64,000 nt of DNA from Isochrysis galbana (GCA_018136815.1 CM030931.1:726511-790510); one strand, 5' to 3'; positions 19,415 through 31,066 are shown, counted from the first letter of the stretch. The notes: generated by a model not told the origin, from the sequence alone. A program made the numbers and translations.

Positions 19415-20350
19415 ATGGACAGCGCTGCCGACGCCCTGTCCTGCCCGCTCTGCCTCGAGACGTTCCACCGACCGCTCATCCTCCCCTGCTGTGCCCAGTC
19501 ATTTTGCGCCGACTGCCTGCGCCAGGCGCTCGCTGTGCAACCCCACTGCCCGCTCTGCCGGTGCAAGCAGTCATTCGACGCGGCGCTCCCTAACCGTGGG
19601 CTCGAGGCATTGCTCGGGTACGACAAGAAGGATGTGCTCGCGGCGATCAAGCTCTCGAAGCCTGCTGCACCGGTGTATGATCCCACGCCCCCACCCGCCA
19701 GGGAGCACACGCAGCGTCATGGCCACTATGTGAATATTCCGTCGACTGGATGGCCCGGTGCGCCTGTTGCTGCGTCCAGCTGGCGCGAATGGTGGCATGA
19801 GAACGAACCGCGATTGCGCTGCATCATGTACGTTGTGCTCATTGTCACATTGATGGTCTTCCTGCGCGTGCAAGAGGAGGAATACCAAGAGATGGAGGAG
19901 GATTTGTTGCGCATGCACCAAGGACACCATCTTCACACGCGGCCATTGCGTTTGGACAATACCCACGAGACAGACCGTGCCGTCCTGCACGAGGAGGCCA
20001 TTGAGGCCGATTGGCCTGAGCAGGCTGGACTGACAACGCTCGACCCGGTGGAAAGCTATATGGGCGCGGCGGACCGCTTTGAGCGAGTACCTGCTACGAG
20101 AGTAGAGGCTGCGTGGGCAGCCGAAAAGGCACATCCGATATCGCATGGGGACAGCTCCTATGTGGGTGATGCGCACTGGGCGGCCCTAGGGCTAGTTGGG
20201 ACATTTGCGTGCGTCATGCAGGTTGGGCGTAAGGCTCTTGGTAGGAGACGCGTCGGACGCCGAGTGCCATCGCGTGCGGGATCGACGAGGCGCCGGAGGA
20301 GACCTGATGGGAGTGACGGTGAGACGGGAAGCTACATGAGCGAGGCTTGA
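19415..20350 (+). CDS. Membrane RING-finger protein
   Basis: A 311-residue protein from the ATG at 19415; the open frame upstream to 19328 is Pro/Thr-rich and more likely 5' UTR. Residues 10-48 form a RING-type finger with C10-x2-C13, C26, C31-x2-C34 and C45-x2-C48. The usual His of the CGH segment is Gln here (CCAQSFC), so the metal ligand set is unusual. One hydrophobic segment (CIMYVVLIVTLMVFL) is a good transmembrane helix and a second (AALGLVGTFACVM) lies near the C-terminus, followed by an Arg-rich tail. By family it would be an E3 ubiquitin ligase of an internal membrane. It is intronless as read. Confidence 0.75.
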   Translation: MDSAADALSCPLCLETFHRPLILPCCAQSFCADCLRQALAVQPHCPLCRCKQSFDAALPNRGLEALLGYDKKDVLAAIKLSKPAAPVYDPTPPPAREHTQRHGHYVNIPSTGWPGAPVAASSWREWWHENEPRLRCIMYVVLIVTLMVFLRVQEEEYQEMEEDLLRMHQGHHLHTRPLRLDNTHETDRAVLHEEAIEADWPEQAGLTTLDPVESYMGAADRFERVPATRVEAAWAAEKAHPISHGDSSYVGDAHWAALGLVGTFACVMQVGRKALGRRRVGRRVPSRAGSTRRRRRPDGSDGETGSYMSEA

Positions 20351-20904
20351 GCTTAAGCTGCAAGCTTGAGCCTTGGTACAAAACGTGCAACTGGAACGGG
20401 GTTTCCTTCCATGCGTTCAGATCTGCGTTCGGTGAGGTGCCGCACGATGTACACGATATACACTGCCCGCAGCAGTGTCCACTTTCGATTTTTGGTTCTA
20501 GCCTTGGCAACCCGCTACCGAGCTACGGGCTGTTGAGCGTTGAGTGGAGTACGGATAGTGCCTCTACTACCAGTAAAACAAAGGAAGAGTAGTGCTGCTA
20601 CTGCCACTAGCCTTGCACCAACCTGTCAGGCCACGTTACACATGACCGCACAAGGACCCAAAGCACAAAACTAAGTACCGGACTACAACTCTTAGTTGTC
20701 CCCTCGCACGGCGCCCCGGCTCCCATTAGAACTCCCCACAAAAGTGTCGAGTCGAGCGTTGCCGGAGGGCTTTGGGTCGCCACTACGTCGCGAGCGGCAC
20801 CGGCGGCTAGCGCGGCGCTTTGGCCCTCCTCCCCGCCGGGAGTCGGGTGAATGATTGGGTCGGGCAACTCCATTTGGCATTCGGGATTTCGGCGTCGACA
20901 CGCC
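20351..20904. other. Intergenic, no gene seen
   Basis: This is the downstream flank of the RING gene. No exon or known repeat was recognised before the gypsy block that starts at about 20908. Confidence 0.45.
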
Positions 20905-20907
20905 CGT

Positions 20908-22660
20908 GTCGCATTCGCGAATCGACACTCGTTAGTTAGGCTTCTCTTCGTCATTCGGCATTTATCGTTATAATTCTCTCGTTCTCGTTCTCGGTCAAAA
21001 AGCTTCGCTTGGACGCATAGGTAGGGTCTTGGGTTGTGGAGCGTTCTCTCTCTTTCTCTCGAAAGAGAAGGAAGTTTCCCCACCCTTCTCCCTCCTAGGC
21101 GCCTCGCAAATAGGTTTAATTCGCTATCTTCTCCACGTTTCTCTATCTACTGCAGTGATTGCAATCAGGTTTAATTTGCAATCTCATCGCATCTCCCCCT
21201 TAGGCACACCGCACTTCTCTCGTCTTATTTGGTAGGTCTCTTGGAATCTTGTGCAGCAGGATTGCCCCTCGTTTCCGTTATGGTGCGATTCCCCTTCCAG
21301 ACGGGATCGCCGACAGATCGCCTTCTGATCGTCGTCCGTCGTCGTCTGGCCGGAGTGTTTGGGTTTGATTTTAGTCGAGTTACGTGAGAAAGTCGTGGGG
21401 CGAGAGTCGGGGTGTTTCCCTGGGTGTCGTTGTCCGTCGTCCTGTCGTCAGTCGTCATCCGTCGTCGCTCTCGCTCTCGTCGCTCTCGCTCTCGTAACAC
21501 TCAGACCCTACAAACTCGCCTCGCCTCGCCAGCCCCTGCCATCACAGCCCTCCTCTCACTCACCTTCACCTCTCGCCGCTCGTTCCATGTCGCTTTCGTC
21601 GCCGTCCTCTCCCTCGCTCAAGCCCGCCTGCCCGCCTTCCTCTGCTGACGGGCCTCAGCCCGTCAGCACCTCCGAACTCGTCTCCTCCGCCGCGCCTGCC
21701 GCCGGCATGGCCCCTTCCTCATTGCCCTCAGGCCCTATGGGCCATCACAATTCGTCAGGTGTAGAATCCTTCCCGGTGCGTCCCGCGCTGGACGTCTCAA
21801 TGGGGGTCACCCCCACCTCTGCAGAGTCGGGCATCATGCCTGCCCTGCCCCCTTTCTCCTCTCCGGACGGTCATCCACCACCACCTTCACAGGGGGAGGT
21901 GATGCCCTCCCTCGCCTCTCCTCCTGATCTCTCTGCGGTGCCTCCGCCATCATCTCCGCCTTCACCGCCGGAGTCCGTCGGATACAGGTCGAAGCCCGAG
22001 TCTCACCAGGGTGAGGATAATCCTCTGGAAGGATTCCTCCCCTCTCCTCGCGCATGCCTCGAGGCACCACCACCCTTACCATCGGACTCGGAGGCCGCCT
22101 ACGAGCCCTACCATCCTTCGCTCGAACGCCTCTCGGTCGCCTCGGCCGCCCCAAGTCAGCCGTCTCGTTGTGGAGAGGCCCCGGGCCTACTGCCCGACTC
22201 CCTTCTTCATCTCTCTCCTTCTCCTTCTCCACCGTCTGCTACGGTCCCGCCGCCAACCTCTTCGGCTTCACCGGGGGTCAACCCCGTAGAGCTGCGCTAT
22301 ATTGAGCTGATGCAGGCCATGGCCGCACAGTTCTCTCAGCAACTCGCTGCGGTCACCAGCGCGATCGAGCGAAGCCGACTCCCTCCTACTCCAGTCCAGG
22401 CAGCCAGCCCGCCTCCACCTCCATCCGATGATGGCGGCGAAACTGTTTTGCCTCCGCCACCGCCGCTCCCTCGCTCCTCATCGAAATCTAAGAAGACTCG
22501 GAAGGACAAGAAGAACCGCCGCCGCCGCCGCTACAGTTCTCCTACTTCTTCGTCTTCCTCGTCTTCGTCCCCGGTCTCCGGCTCGCGTTCATCTAACTAC
22601 TCGTCGACCAGCGATTCGGATTCCGACGGATCCGCCGCTCTCCTCGAGTGATGCGGCGCG
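20908..22660 (+). mobile_element. Ty3/gypsy family, LTR/leader plus gag (copy C)
   Basis: The leader (from GTGTCGCATTCGCGAATCG) and the CGTCGTC-rich stretch match copy B closely, and the copy then keeps a longer gag-like frame. No protease or reverse transcriptase follows: the sequence after 22660 is unrelated. It is a 5' fragment of the same element whose 3' end is copy A. Confidence 0.72.
21587..22651 (+). CDS. Gag-like protein of the gypsy family
   Basis: A 354-codon frame from the ATG at 21587, at the same offset from the leader as copies B and D. It is Ser/Pro-rich throughout. A short helical segment around residues 225-265 contains ELRYIELMQAMAAQFSQQL, which may be an oligomerisation helix. 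The C-terminus is basic then Ser-rich (KTRKDKKNRRRRR followed by Ser/Asp runs). No CCHC zinc knuckle is visible. The call as gag rests on its place after the LTR/leader; the frame may be truncated at its 3' end. Confidence 0.5.
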   Translation: MSLSSPSSPSLKPACPPSSADGPQPVSTSELVSSAAPAAGMAPSSLPSGPMGHHNSSGVESFPVRPALDVSMGVTPTSAESGIMPALPPFSSPDGHPPPPSQGEVMPSLASPPDLSAVPPPSSPPSPPESVGYRSKPESHQGEDNPLEGFLPSPRACLEAPPPLPSDSEAAYEPYHPSLERLSVASAAPSQPSRCGEAPGLLPDSLLHLSPSPSPPSATVPPPTSSASPGVNPVELRYIELMQAMAAQFSQQLAAVTSAIERSRLPPTPVQAASPPPPPSDDGGETVLPPPPPLPRSSSKSKKTRKDKKNRRRRRYSSPTSSSSSSSSPVSGSRSSNYSSTSDSDSDGSAALLE

Positions 22661-23475
22661 CGCACACACACAGCGGCGCGCGCGCGCAATTCAACCGAAC
22701 CGTGGCAGAAGCTCGAGCACACGCGCCGGGTCGGTGGCCAACAATGTCACGAAGTCCGTCGTCGGGCACCCTTGCTTGCCCTTGGCGCCGCAGCCACGAG
22801 AGCACGCGCCCGTTACCCGGCTCGACCGCCGCTTCGCTCACGCTCGCGTCCCACGGGCACGGCGGAACGTGCGCACGCAAGGTAATAGGTAGGTGGTAGG
22901 TAGGTTAGGTGTTCGGGATGCGTTATGCGTTATGCGTTAGCTTATAGCTTACTTTTGCTTAGTAGACACAATTCGAACTCGACCACGTTTTACGTTTTCG
23001 ACGTATTTGATATTTGATATTTTGGCGAGCGAGGAGTCCACATATTATCTCAGCGGCACATTTCGATATTTGTGCGATACTTTCTACTACTACATATTTT
23101 TACCCACCCCTAATGACATAGAAGCACGCTAAATAATAAATAAGCTGACCAGCTGACCCCCTCAAAGTGCAAAGTCAAAGTTAAAAAGTAAAAAGTTTGA
23201 GGTAGCCTAGATGTGAAACACGGCAAGGGGGGCCTGCAAACACAAACACAGCAAATACGGCCTGTTTTTGGCTTTCCTAGAAGTAGAAGCATGGGAACCT
23301 CACAAACCCGGCATGCTGCTAGGGAGGGCGTTTGAAACACGGTGAAAACGGGCTGTTTTTGGCCTCTGTACAAAAAAAGGTAAACCCGTGTTTACCATTT
23401 AGGTGAGGTAGGCCGTCGTTCACTGACACTCTCTACGTTCTAACCGATACAATTACTACAGAAGCTTCTAGAAGG
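22661..23475. other. Intergenic with tandem GCGTTATGC and an R6 MITE
   Basis: It contains CA/CG microsatellite (22660-22690), GTAGGTAGG and ATGCGTT tandem motifs (22885-22945) and the R6 element listed separately. The last 70 bp are the immediate upstream flank of the TPR gene. Confidence 0.5.
23207..23404. repeat. MITE-like element, family R6, copy a
   Basis: Bounded by imperfect inverted repeats, CCTAGATGTGAAACACGG on the left and the complement of CCTAAATGGTAAACACGG on the right. It holds two internal GCCTGTTTTTGGC-type stretches. The copy at 46146 has perfect termini of the same kind. Confidence 0.6.
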
Positions 23476-25515
23476 ATGGCGGCGTCGCTGCGCGTGGGCA
23501 GTCGGGTGTTGGCCTGCCGCGAGCCGGAGGAGGAGGAGGAGGAATGGGAGGAGTGCCAAGTGGTCGGTGTGGACGTGGAGAGCATGATGGTCAGCCTCCG
23601 CTTCGACGGCGGCTTCGTCGCTCACCACGTGCCGCTCTCACGCGTGCGGATGCTTGCAGCCGGTGGCGGAGAGAGAGAAGAGAAGGGGGAAAAGGAGCGG
23701 GAGAGGGAGGGAGAGAAAGATCAGGCGAGGAATGAGGAGGAGGAGCCTCGAATTGTCGAATTGCCCGTCGACGACGGCTACTCTGCCACAATCAAGCTTC
23801 CCACACCGCCGTCTGCCGAAGAGATGGCCGCTGACAGTGAGGCCAAATACAGGTATGTGGCCGAGTACAAAGCGGTGGGCAACACACTGTTCAAGGAAGG
23901 CAAGTACGCTTGGGCGATTCGGACGTACACGGAGGCGGTGGACCGGCTTGCGCGCAACTGTTACTCGTCGCGCGAGCGCATGCTCTGGGACTATTTTGCG
24001 CGCGTGCCATGCGCACAATGCTACTCAAACGCTGCGCTGTGCGCACTTAAGCTGAGCGACTATACCCATGCGGAGACGCTCTGCGAGCACGCCATGGAGT
24101 GTCGCCCTGAAGATGGCGATCTGATCAAAGTGCTTCTGCGCCACGGCCAGGCGCTCTTGGGACAGCACGAGTACGAGCGTGCGCTGCCGTTGCTCGAGAG
24201 GGCAGCCGACCGTGAGCCAAACAACCGCGCCGTCCGTGAGGAGCTGCTGCGGGCAAAGAAGGCGATCAAGGAGAAGGCCAAGGCCGCAGACGCGCAGATC
24301 TTCGCTAACATCGACCTACATAAGAGCGGTCTCACCTCGCGTCGCGCTGCTGCAGAGGAGGGGGCCAAGGAACGCCTCGAGAAGGGCTTCGATAGACTCC
24401 TCGACGGGAATGACGCGACCTCGCTCGCAATTTTCGAGCCTCTTCTCGCATCCAAGTTGTGTGCAGGCGTGGAGGGCGCGGGTGTGCGGCTACAGGCTGC
24501 ATACGGGGCGGGCGTTGCACATTATCACCTAGGCAGGCATGATGAGGCTGCAAGAAGACTGGACCTCTTCCTCGAGGCGAAGCAAGCGCTGGAGAACGAG
24601 GGCAAGGAATTGCCAATGCCGCTAATGGGGCTGCCACTGGTGAGGCGCTCTTGAAGTTCACCCGGCCTGCGCTCTCCTTCTTCCCTCAAATTGACTTTGC
24701 CCGTGGCCCGCTCTTGGTTGCTTGCGCCCTCATCCAACTCATTTCACCTGCTGCGTAGGTTCTATTTTACGCTGCCCATGCAGCCTACTCGACGGGTGCT
24801 CTTACTCGCGCTCGCTCCTTCCTCCTTTCTTACCTTAACGAGGCAAAGGCACTGGGGCCTCAGCAGGTGCTCAACATGCCGGACGGCTGGGGAGGCAAAA
24901 AGATTACAGCGGCCGATCGAAAGGCTTCTCGCTTCCGCAATCGCGCTTGTTCCAACGAAGCGCTCGCAGATGGGCACACCATGCTTGCCCTAATCCACGA
25001 GAGGATCGATGGACCCGCCGCAGCGCTCGAAGATGCAAAGGAGGCAGCAAAGCTGGCAGACCTCGGAGGTGAGCCTGGGTCGGCGACGGCTCACGCTGAA
25101 TCACGTTCGTCTCAGGAGATGCGCTCCTGGGCCATCAGGATTGAAACCCTCACATTCTGCCTGCACGTCATCGAATATGCTTGCAGGTGTTGACTCGCAG
25201 CGCCTCGCTGCGCGAGAGTCCCTCTCGAAACTGCTATCAGTGCTTGGTGACGCTGCTGGGGCAGAAGAGCAAGCGGCCGAAGTACAGCGCATTCAGGAGG
25301 AAATGCAGGCTAAAGCAGCGCAAAAGGCGCAAGAGGAAGTCAAGAAGGTCGAGGAGGCTCAGCAGGACGATGCAGATGCGGAAGAAGACGAAGCTCTGAA
25401 GATAGAGGCAGATGGCTGCGACGGTGATAGCAAGGGAGCAGTGATGGACCGTACTGCCATGGACAAAGAAGGAGCGGCGGAGGACGCCCCGATGGCGCGC
25501 GCTGAGGGTGCATAG
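23476..25515 (+). CDS. Tudor-like/TPR co-chaperone-type protein, three exons
   Basis: Exons 23476-24639, 24759-25068 and 25187-25515, with GT-AG introns of 119 and 118 bp and consistent phases, give 600 residues. Residues about 5-60 (SRVLACREPEEEE, then MVSLRFDGGFVAHHVPLSRV) look like a Tudor/Agenet-type barrel. A highly charged linker follows. From about residue 125 are three TPR units (YKAVGNTLFKEGKYAWAIRTY, CYSNAALCALKLSDYTHAE, LLRHGQALLGQHEYERA), with the K/N...N...R pattern of a carboxylate clamp that binds Hsp70/Hsp90 tails. More helical repeats follow in exons 2 and 3. The C-terminus is a Glu/Lys/Gln-rich coiled coil and an acidic tail. A co-chaperone role is inferred from the TPR type. 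The Tudor-TPR pairing is unusual. Confidence 0.78.
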
Positions 25516-26556
25516 GAGAGCTATTGACAAGCTCATTCTCGATAATCGGGTGGGGGAACGAGAGATCCCCGGGTCGATGTGTGAGGCAACCCGCGGATCT
25601 CGATAGGCGTACGCCATTGATTTCCGACCGCGACCGTTTGAGAGCAGCCTGTTACATCCTTCATGCCATCGGTTTGAGAGCAACCTGGGGCATCTTTCAT
25701 GCTTCTCTTCAAGCGAGAAGAGTGCAAACGTCCCCTTCCGAGATGACGGGGACTAACCCGCTGGTTACCTTCTTCGACCCGCAACCCTCTCACACCCCTT
25801 GTGCTACTCACATCGGCGAACTTAGCACACACTCCTAGAAGTTCAACAGTGCTGCCGGGCACAAGCTATGGAGCATGCAGAGTGCAATGAGTGCATCCAC
25901 TCTTGCGTGGACCTCACACCTCCATCCCGCAGCCATCGAGGAGATCGAAGAGCTTTACGGTGTGCATGTCACTGATGTGTCGGTGCGGTCCGTTGCTCGT
26001 CGCGCGCGTGCGTGTGCTTGGCTGCAACGGATGTCGTGGTTTCTCCTGCCCTATCTCTGCGGCATGCACTCTGGCGCATATAGAGTTCCTCGGGGTTTTC
26101 TGCGGCCCTCTTTAGGCCTGCTGGGCAGGTCGGCTCTAAGGGCCTGGACCCTTGCTCCCTCTCGAGCTCTCAAGCAGGCAGGCGGCAAGAGCGTGCAATG
26201 CCGGCAACAAGGGAGCTGGGCGCCCGTTGGCCGTTGGTGATTGCATGCGTGCGCATGGCAATGCTAGCTTGTCGTCGTGCGAGCGTACCGCTTCATATCG
26301 CTCAGTACACGTTTTTAAAATACTCTTGAATATGCCGGCTCCGAGCTACTAGGAACTGTCCCCCACTGGATCGACGCCATCAACGTCAACGCCCTCATCC
26401 GTAGCTCTCTCGCGCGCTCCGCCTTTCCGCTTCCCCTTCTTCCCCCTGTCGCTTCTCGCTTCCTTTATAAACGCCTTATCGTTCGGTTTCCAGGGGTAAG
26501 GCCCGTACGTGAACTACGTTGAGCCATCCGTGGGCGGGGAGGGCTAGGATGCTAGG
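25516..26556. other. Intergenic, no convincing gene
   Basis: A frame at 25875-26240 begins with a plausible stretch (HPAAIEEIEELYGVHV) but soon becomes low quality. It could be one exon of an unseen gene. Nothing else is recognised. Confidence 0.35.
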
Positions 26557-26558
26557 AC

Positions 26559-27561
26559 TAGGGCGGTCAAACAGGGGCTTTTTAACTATTAGTCAGGGTT
26601 GGGCTGCATTTTTTGACCGTGGCGCGAGGCCCAATAAAAAACCTTCAGGGGGGGCCACCTGCCGCCACGAAAATCTTAGCCAGGAAATGGTGCGATTCTC
26701 CCCCCCTCCCCCCCCCTCCGTCACGCGCGCTCACGCTCTACCCGTAAAGAATGGGCGGTCGCGCCCGCGGGGGGATCGATTCCTTTATATCTAAGCTACA
26801 TTCGGCATTTGATTCCCGCCCGATGCAGCGCCGTGTCGGGCTGCCGACAGTCCGACCACCCCCTGACCCTCTGGCATCATGGCCCGCGCAGCCCACCCAG
26901 CTCCTCACAGCGCGCGCACGCGGCTACCCTGGCTGCCGCAGACCCCGCCCTGACCATCTCGACCCGCCCCTCGCAGGATTTGCCCTCACTCGAACTCGGC
27001 ATCGAGAACCAGGACCAGCTCACCGACGCGGCCGTCCACGCGTGGCTGACAAGCCTCCGCGTTGAGGCTGCCCTCGCGGCCCTCCTCTCTCTGACAGTGC
27101 CAGATTCGGCGCTGATCGATGAGGCAAGACCCGTGGGTGGCCTCAGGACGGGCCACGTCGTAGCTCTCTACGCCGCGGCGAGCAAAAAAGCCCAAGATCT
27201 TGCCAGAGCGCCTCACAGCGCATCTGGCGGGAACCCACCACCCAAAGCAGAAATCATCTTCTGCCGCTGGGTGGTGGGCTTGGCAGGCGGTATTGGGAAT
27301 CAACCCATACTGCCAATGACGCGCGACGGCGCGACGAAAGCGCTCCTGGCACGCGGAGCTCGCGCAGCCAAGGCGCACTCCAAGGTCTTGGCAATACTTG
27401 ACATGAAGTCAAGGAGAGCCATAGACCGCGGAGCCGACGCGGCGTCCGTCGATCTCCGGTGGGCAGCAGAGGCAGAGGGCCTTTGGCGGTCCGCCGCCAA
27501 ACCTTTCAACATTGGCAAAAGCGACAGCGGCGACGGGCCAGAGAGTGGGGGAGGCGGCGGT

Positions 27562-27597
<36 letters not shown>

Positions 27598-29215
27598 AGC
27601 GGTGGCAATGAGCCTACCCCACCGATCCAAGCGGCGGCGCCACTCAGTCCGCGGATAGTTCGCTGGCTGATCGCGTGCGGCACGGCATCACCAGGCTCGC
27701 CATTGCGAGCTCTTGCGGGGGCCATACTGCCACTCACAGCCATAAGTGAGTTCGTTGGCTGTGGCTCCCGCTCACATTGGGTCCCACGCCGGCAGCAACA
27801 AGCTCTGCGAGTCACGCAGGCTGAGCTGCGTTTGGAGCTACGGCGGAGCTCCCGACTGCACAACGAGCTTGCGGAGCGGGATGTGGCCATGGCGGCGCTG
27901 CACAAGATCAAGACGATGCGGGTGGTCGTCGGGTGGTTCTCGTCGCCGGTGTGCGCGATCATCTACCAGGTATGTGGCACTGCAAGAGTGCATGCGCAAG
28001 CACAGCCACGCGTGTAGCATGCACTCACGCCTGGTTGCCTTTCCGCTCGCAGGTGGCTAAGTACGTGGCGCTCTGCTCGTCAAAGGGCTATGCGATTGGC
28101 GCCAAGTTCCGCGAGTGGATGGACGCGAGGCTTGCCGACATGGTAGACGCCTCCACCGACGCCGTGCTCGGAAACGTTGAGGACCTGCTGGCCATCTGCG
28201 GATCTCGCTCGTACGTCTTCTTCCTCAACGCCGCCGTGACCGAGCGCCTGCTCACGCAGGAGGGTACTCTTCGGACGTTCCTCGAGGAGGAGGAGATGAT
28301 GGCGGAGAAGGCGGGCGGCAAGCTACGCGGCTCCATCCTCAAGGGCGCCTCCTCTCCCGAGATCATGGCCGCGGTGCGAGCGATGTCTATCCTGTCGGAC
28401 ACCGTTCTCTGGCCTCTCTTGCGTGCCATCAAGTTCGGTCCGGAGCAGCGCGCGCTCGACGTCCTTCCCGACGTCTGGCCCGCCGCGATCGATTTCTTCG
28501 CTAAGGCGTCCGCGGACCCGCAAGGCGTGATAGACGGGAGCGTACGGTTGGACTTGGGGCCGCACGCTCCGACGCTGCCCGAGTTGACTCCCGGACAGGA
28601 GAGGCGCAGCTCTCGAGCGGCCATCGACTCCAATAGAATTAGGGAGCGGGCCGCCGGCGACGAGTTCGTGGGCAAGTTGCTCGCAGCTGCGTTCGAGGCC
28701 ATGGTGCCGGCGACGCAGAACCATGCGGCCGAGTTCATCGCGCCCGACGGCAAGCTATGCAAGGCTAAGCTCACGTCCGAGATCCGCGCCAAGTACGATG
28801 CACTTCTTGCTACTAGCACCCCCGTCGAGAGGCTACACGCTCTCGGGAAAGCGAGTGACAAGGTGGCCGGCCAGCAGCGCGCCGACTCGCGCGCCGGTAT
28901 CGCGTTGGGCAAGTTCAATCACCAAGGCGAGTGGCTCGACAGCAAAACCTCGACAGAGCTCGAGGCGGTGTTTCGTATCGCTTGGCGAGAGGCGCGGCTC
29001 GGGCGGCGACTGACGATGAAACAACAACGCATCAAGTCCGGTAAGATCAAGCAGGAAGCAAGGGACGAGAAGCTGGCGGGCAAGCAGCAGAAGGCGGACG
29101 CCAAGGCGGCGGAGGATGTGCGTATCGCCGCCGTCGTACTCAAGCGCAAGTACTCGGAGCTCAAGTCGCTCGGCATCAACGAGCTCCGAGACCAGCTTAA
29201 GCGTCTTTGAATTTC
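26559..29215 (+). mobile_element. Repeat family R3, most complete copy
   Basis: It starts with TAGGGCGGTCAAACA (26559-26573) and the GGTTGGGCTGCATTTTTTGA block shared with 2160-2280, then carries a two-exon gene. The right end is not visible: near 29210 it meets sequence of another retroelement on the opposite strand. The 15-bp motif also occurs alone in inverse orientation at 16035 and, with one change, at 43355. This suggests it is a transposon terminus. Confidence 0.6.
26809..29210 (+). CDS. R3 element protein, two exons, function unknown
   Basis: Exon 1 26809-27969 and exon 2 28053-29210, joined over an 83-bp GT-AG intron in phase 0, give 772 residues. The N-terminal third is Ala-rich and helical, followed by a poly-Gly run (about residues 247-268). 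The second half has long helices with conserved-looking segments (AAVTERLLTQEGTLRTFLEEEE, SDTVLWPLLRAIKFGPEQRALDVL cut here to their cores) and a Lys-rich coiled C-terminus ending in NELRDQLKRL. I see no DDE or HUH transposase signature and no reverse transcriptase. It may be a transposase of an unfamiliar type or a structural element protein. The exact start is uncertain because upstream in-frame sequence is repeat leader. Confidence 0.55.
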
Positions 29216-29817
29216 GCCTTGTACTGTTGCGCGCAGTCCGCTGTGACCAGTATCTCCCATGGGCCCGACGAGCTCTTGGCCAGGAATTCTGGCTCGAGGT
29301 CTACGCCCTCGAGTTTATTGAGGTGTGCCACGATGGCGCTGAACGCCTCCTCGTCCTTGATCTTGATCCCACGGTCCGTGGAGGTGAAGGTCATTATTAT
29401 CTGTGAAAAGTCGTCTTCGTACTCTTGTTCTTGTACGCTTTCATGTTCCCCTCCCCCTTGGGGGTTTGTCTGTGTGGGTTTGTGGGGTGGAGGGTAGTTG
29501 GTTAGCCTCCCAGGCGCCCGGCAGTACGTTGCTTTCGGGGGGGTGTCGGGCGTGGGGTCCCCATTGGTCCCTTTCGCCTTGCGTTCTAGCGAGGTCTCCA
29601 GCCTCTGTTTTGGTGGTGTTTTTGTTTGGGCTGATGGTTTTGAAGATGGTGTTGCTTCTCTTGGCTGCTTTCGCGCCGTTCGTGTTCGGCCTGGTCCTCG
29701 CGCATCGCGCGTGGCCGAGGCTCGGTGAGTGTACGATACTGCACATTGCGCATTCGTGTCGTGCTCTTGCGCACAAGCGTCTGGTTGCTGAGGTTTGCAT
29801 GTGGTGCCACATGCCAC
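29197..29817 (-). pseudogene. Retroelement ORF1-like fragment
   Basis: The minus-strand frame ends at the junction with the R3 gene; its last three codons overlap the R3 stop. The N-terminal two thirds are Pro/Thr/Arg-rich and basic. The last 75 residues look like a folded domain (FSQIIMTFTSTDRGIKIKD, then EAFSAIVAHLNKLEGVDLE and GPWEILVTADCA). This resembles the RRM-like or partner domain near the start of non-LTR retrotransposon proteins, but I cannot name it. The frame breaks off where the other element begins, so it is truncated. Confidence 0.4.
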
Positions 29818-31066
29818 CAGGCATGCGTGTGATGGTGGTCAGGTTGACCGGCCGGGTCTGCGCCTCGTGCTCTCGCACTCGGTCAGTGCCGCAGCGGTGT
29901 AGGGGCCCAGCCCGAAGGCTTTCCCTATGGGAGACTGAGCTCTGTGGCTCAGGGTGTGTGTGGGCTTGTCTGTGCTGGCTGTGCTGTGTTGGTGTTCTGT
30001 GCGTTGTTGAGGTGTGCGCTGTCTGTCTGAGTCTGGGGCCGCGGCGTGGGTCGTGGCTCGCGAGTACCTGGGCTGGCGTGGCCCCGGCGGGCGGTCGCTG
30101 CGGCTGCAGGGCGTCGGTCATGGCTTGGTCGGCCAGCGCGGCGGGGAGGGCGGAGAGAGAGGGGGGGAGCGGGGCGCGCTCCATGACCCTATCGTTATAA
30201 CGATAGTTGGGCGAGATGCTAACAATGACAGCTTTAATACAACGATGCGCAGTGCGCGTAGACAAGAAGCGGAAGCCCTCTAAATCCCAACACATCATCA
30301 GACATAGGCTCTCTCTCTCTCCATCCCCCCCCCCAAAAAACGCGCGCGCGCGCGCGCGCACACACACACAACGGCATACGAACCTGCATGTGCCGCGCGG
30401 TGGCGCATCTCAATCAACAATCAAAATGTCAATCAAAAGCACCACTGCGACTCGGAAGGCAACGTCAACATTGGAGCAAACATTGGATTTCCCAACAGCA
30501 CTCGCATCCCACACATCTCCGATACATCGGAAGGCAAGAAGCTCGATCAATCATCGAGGCTTCACCTCAGACGCACGTAAAACCCTCTTCCCAACCCGAC
30601 CATGGGAAGCCGCCTACGATCCGAATTCGCAGTCGTTCATCATCTCATATCGATCCACGCACAACAACAAGCTTGCGAGTCCTTGGCGCGGACATTCCTC
30701 ACGTCTGCGCCCGTCCTCCTGTGGATTCATCGAGTTGTTCCTCCCTTGTCTTCCGGATCATGAGAAAAGCTCGGATTCAGGTAGGTGTAGGATGGAAGTA
30801 GCGAGGACGCAACATCGCCTACATGGTCGCACCAGGCCAGTCGGGAAGCTTCACAACAACGAGCTGAGGGTCACCCTGCTCATCACATCGGCGTTCACAC
30901 GCGCCGTGCACGTTTTGTACTTGTGGTGGCCATACGTGCTGCCTGCCGCTCAGAAGAGCGCATGGGCAAAACCTGAGGCTCAGTCAGCGTCGCGAGCATG
31001 CGAGAGACTTGATCCTGCATTCACAAAGAGTGGGATTTTCAAGATGACGACGGAAGGCGGTGAGGG
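29818..31066. other. No convincing gene; microsatellite at 30309-30372
   Basis: Overlapping frames on both strands are low in complexity. At 30309-30372 CTCTCT, C-run, GCGCGC and ACACAC tracts follow one another. The stretch 30400-31060 stays open on the plus strand but no domain is visible. Confidence 0.4.

Noticed and set aside
19075..19710. 211-codon minus frame opposite the RING gene start
   Set aside because: Shadow of the RING coding strand, with the expected antisense composition.
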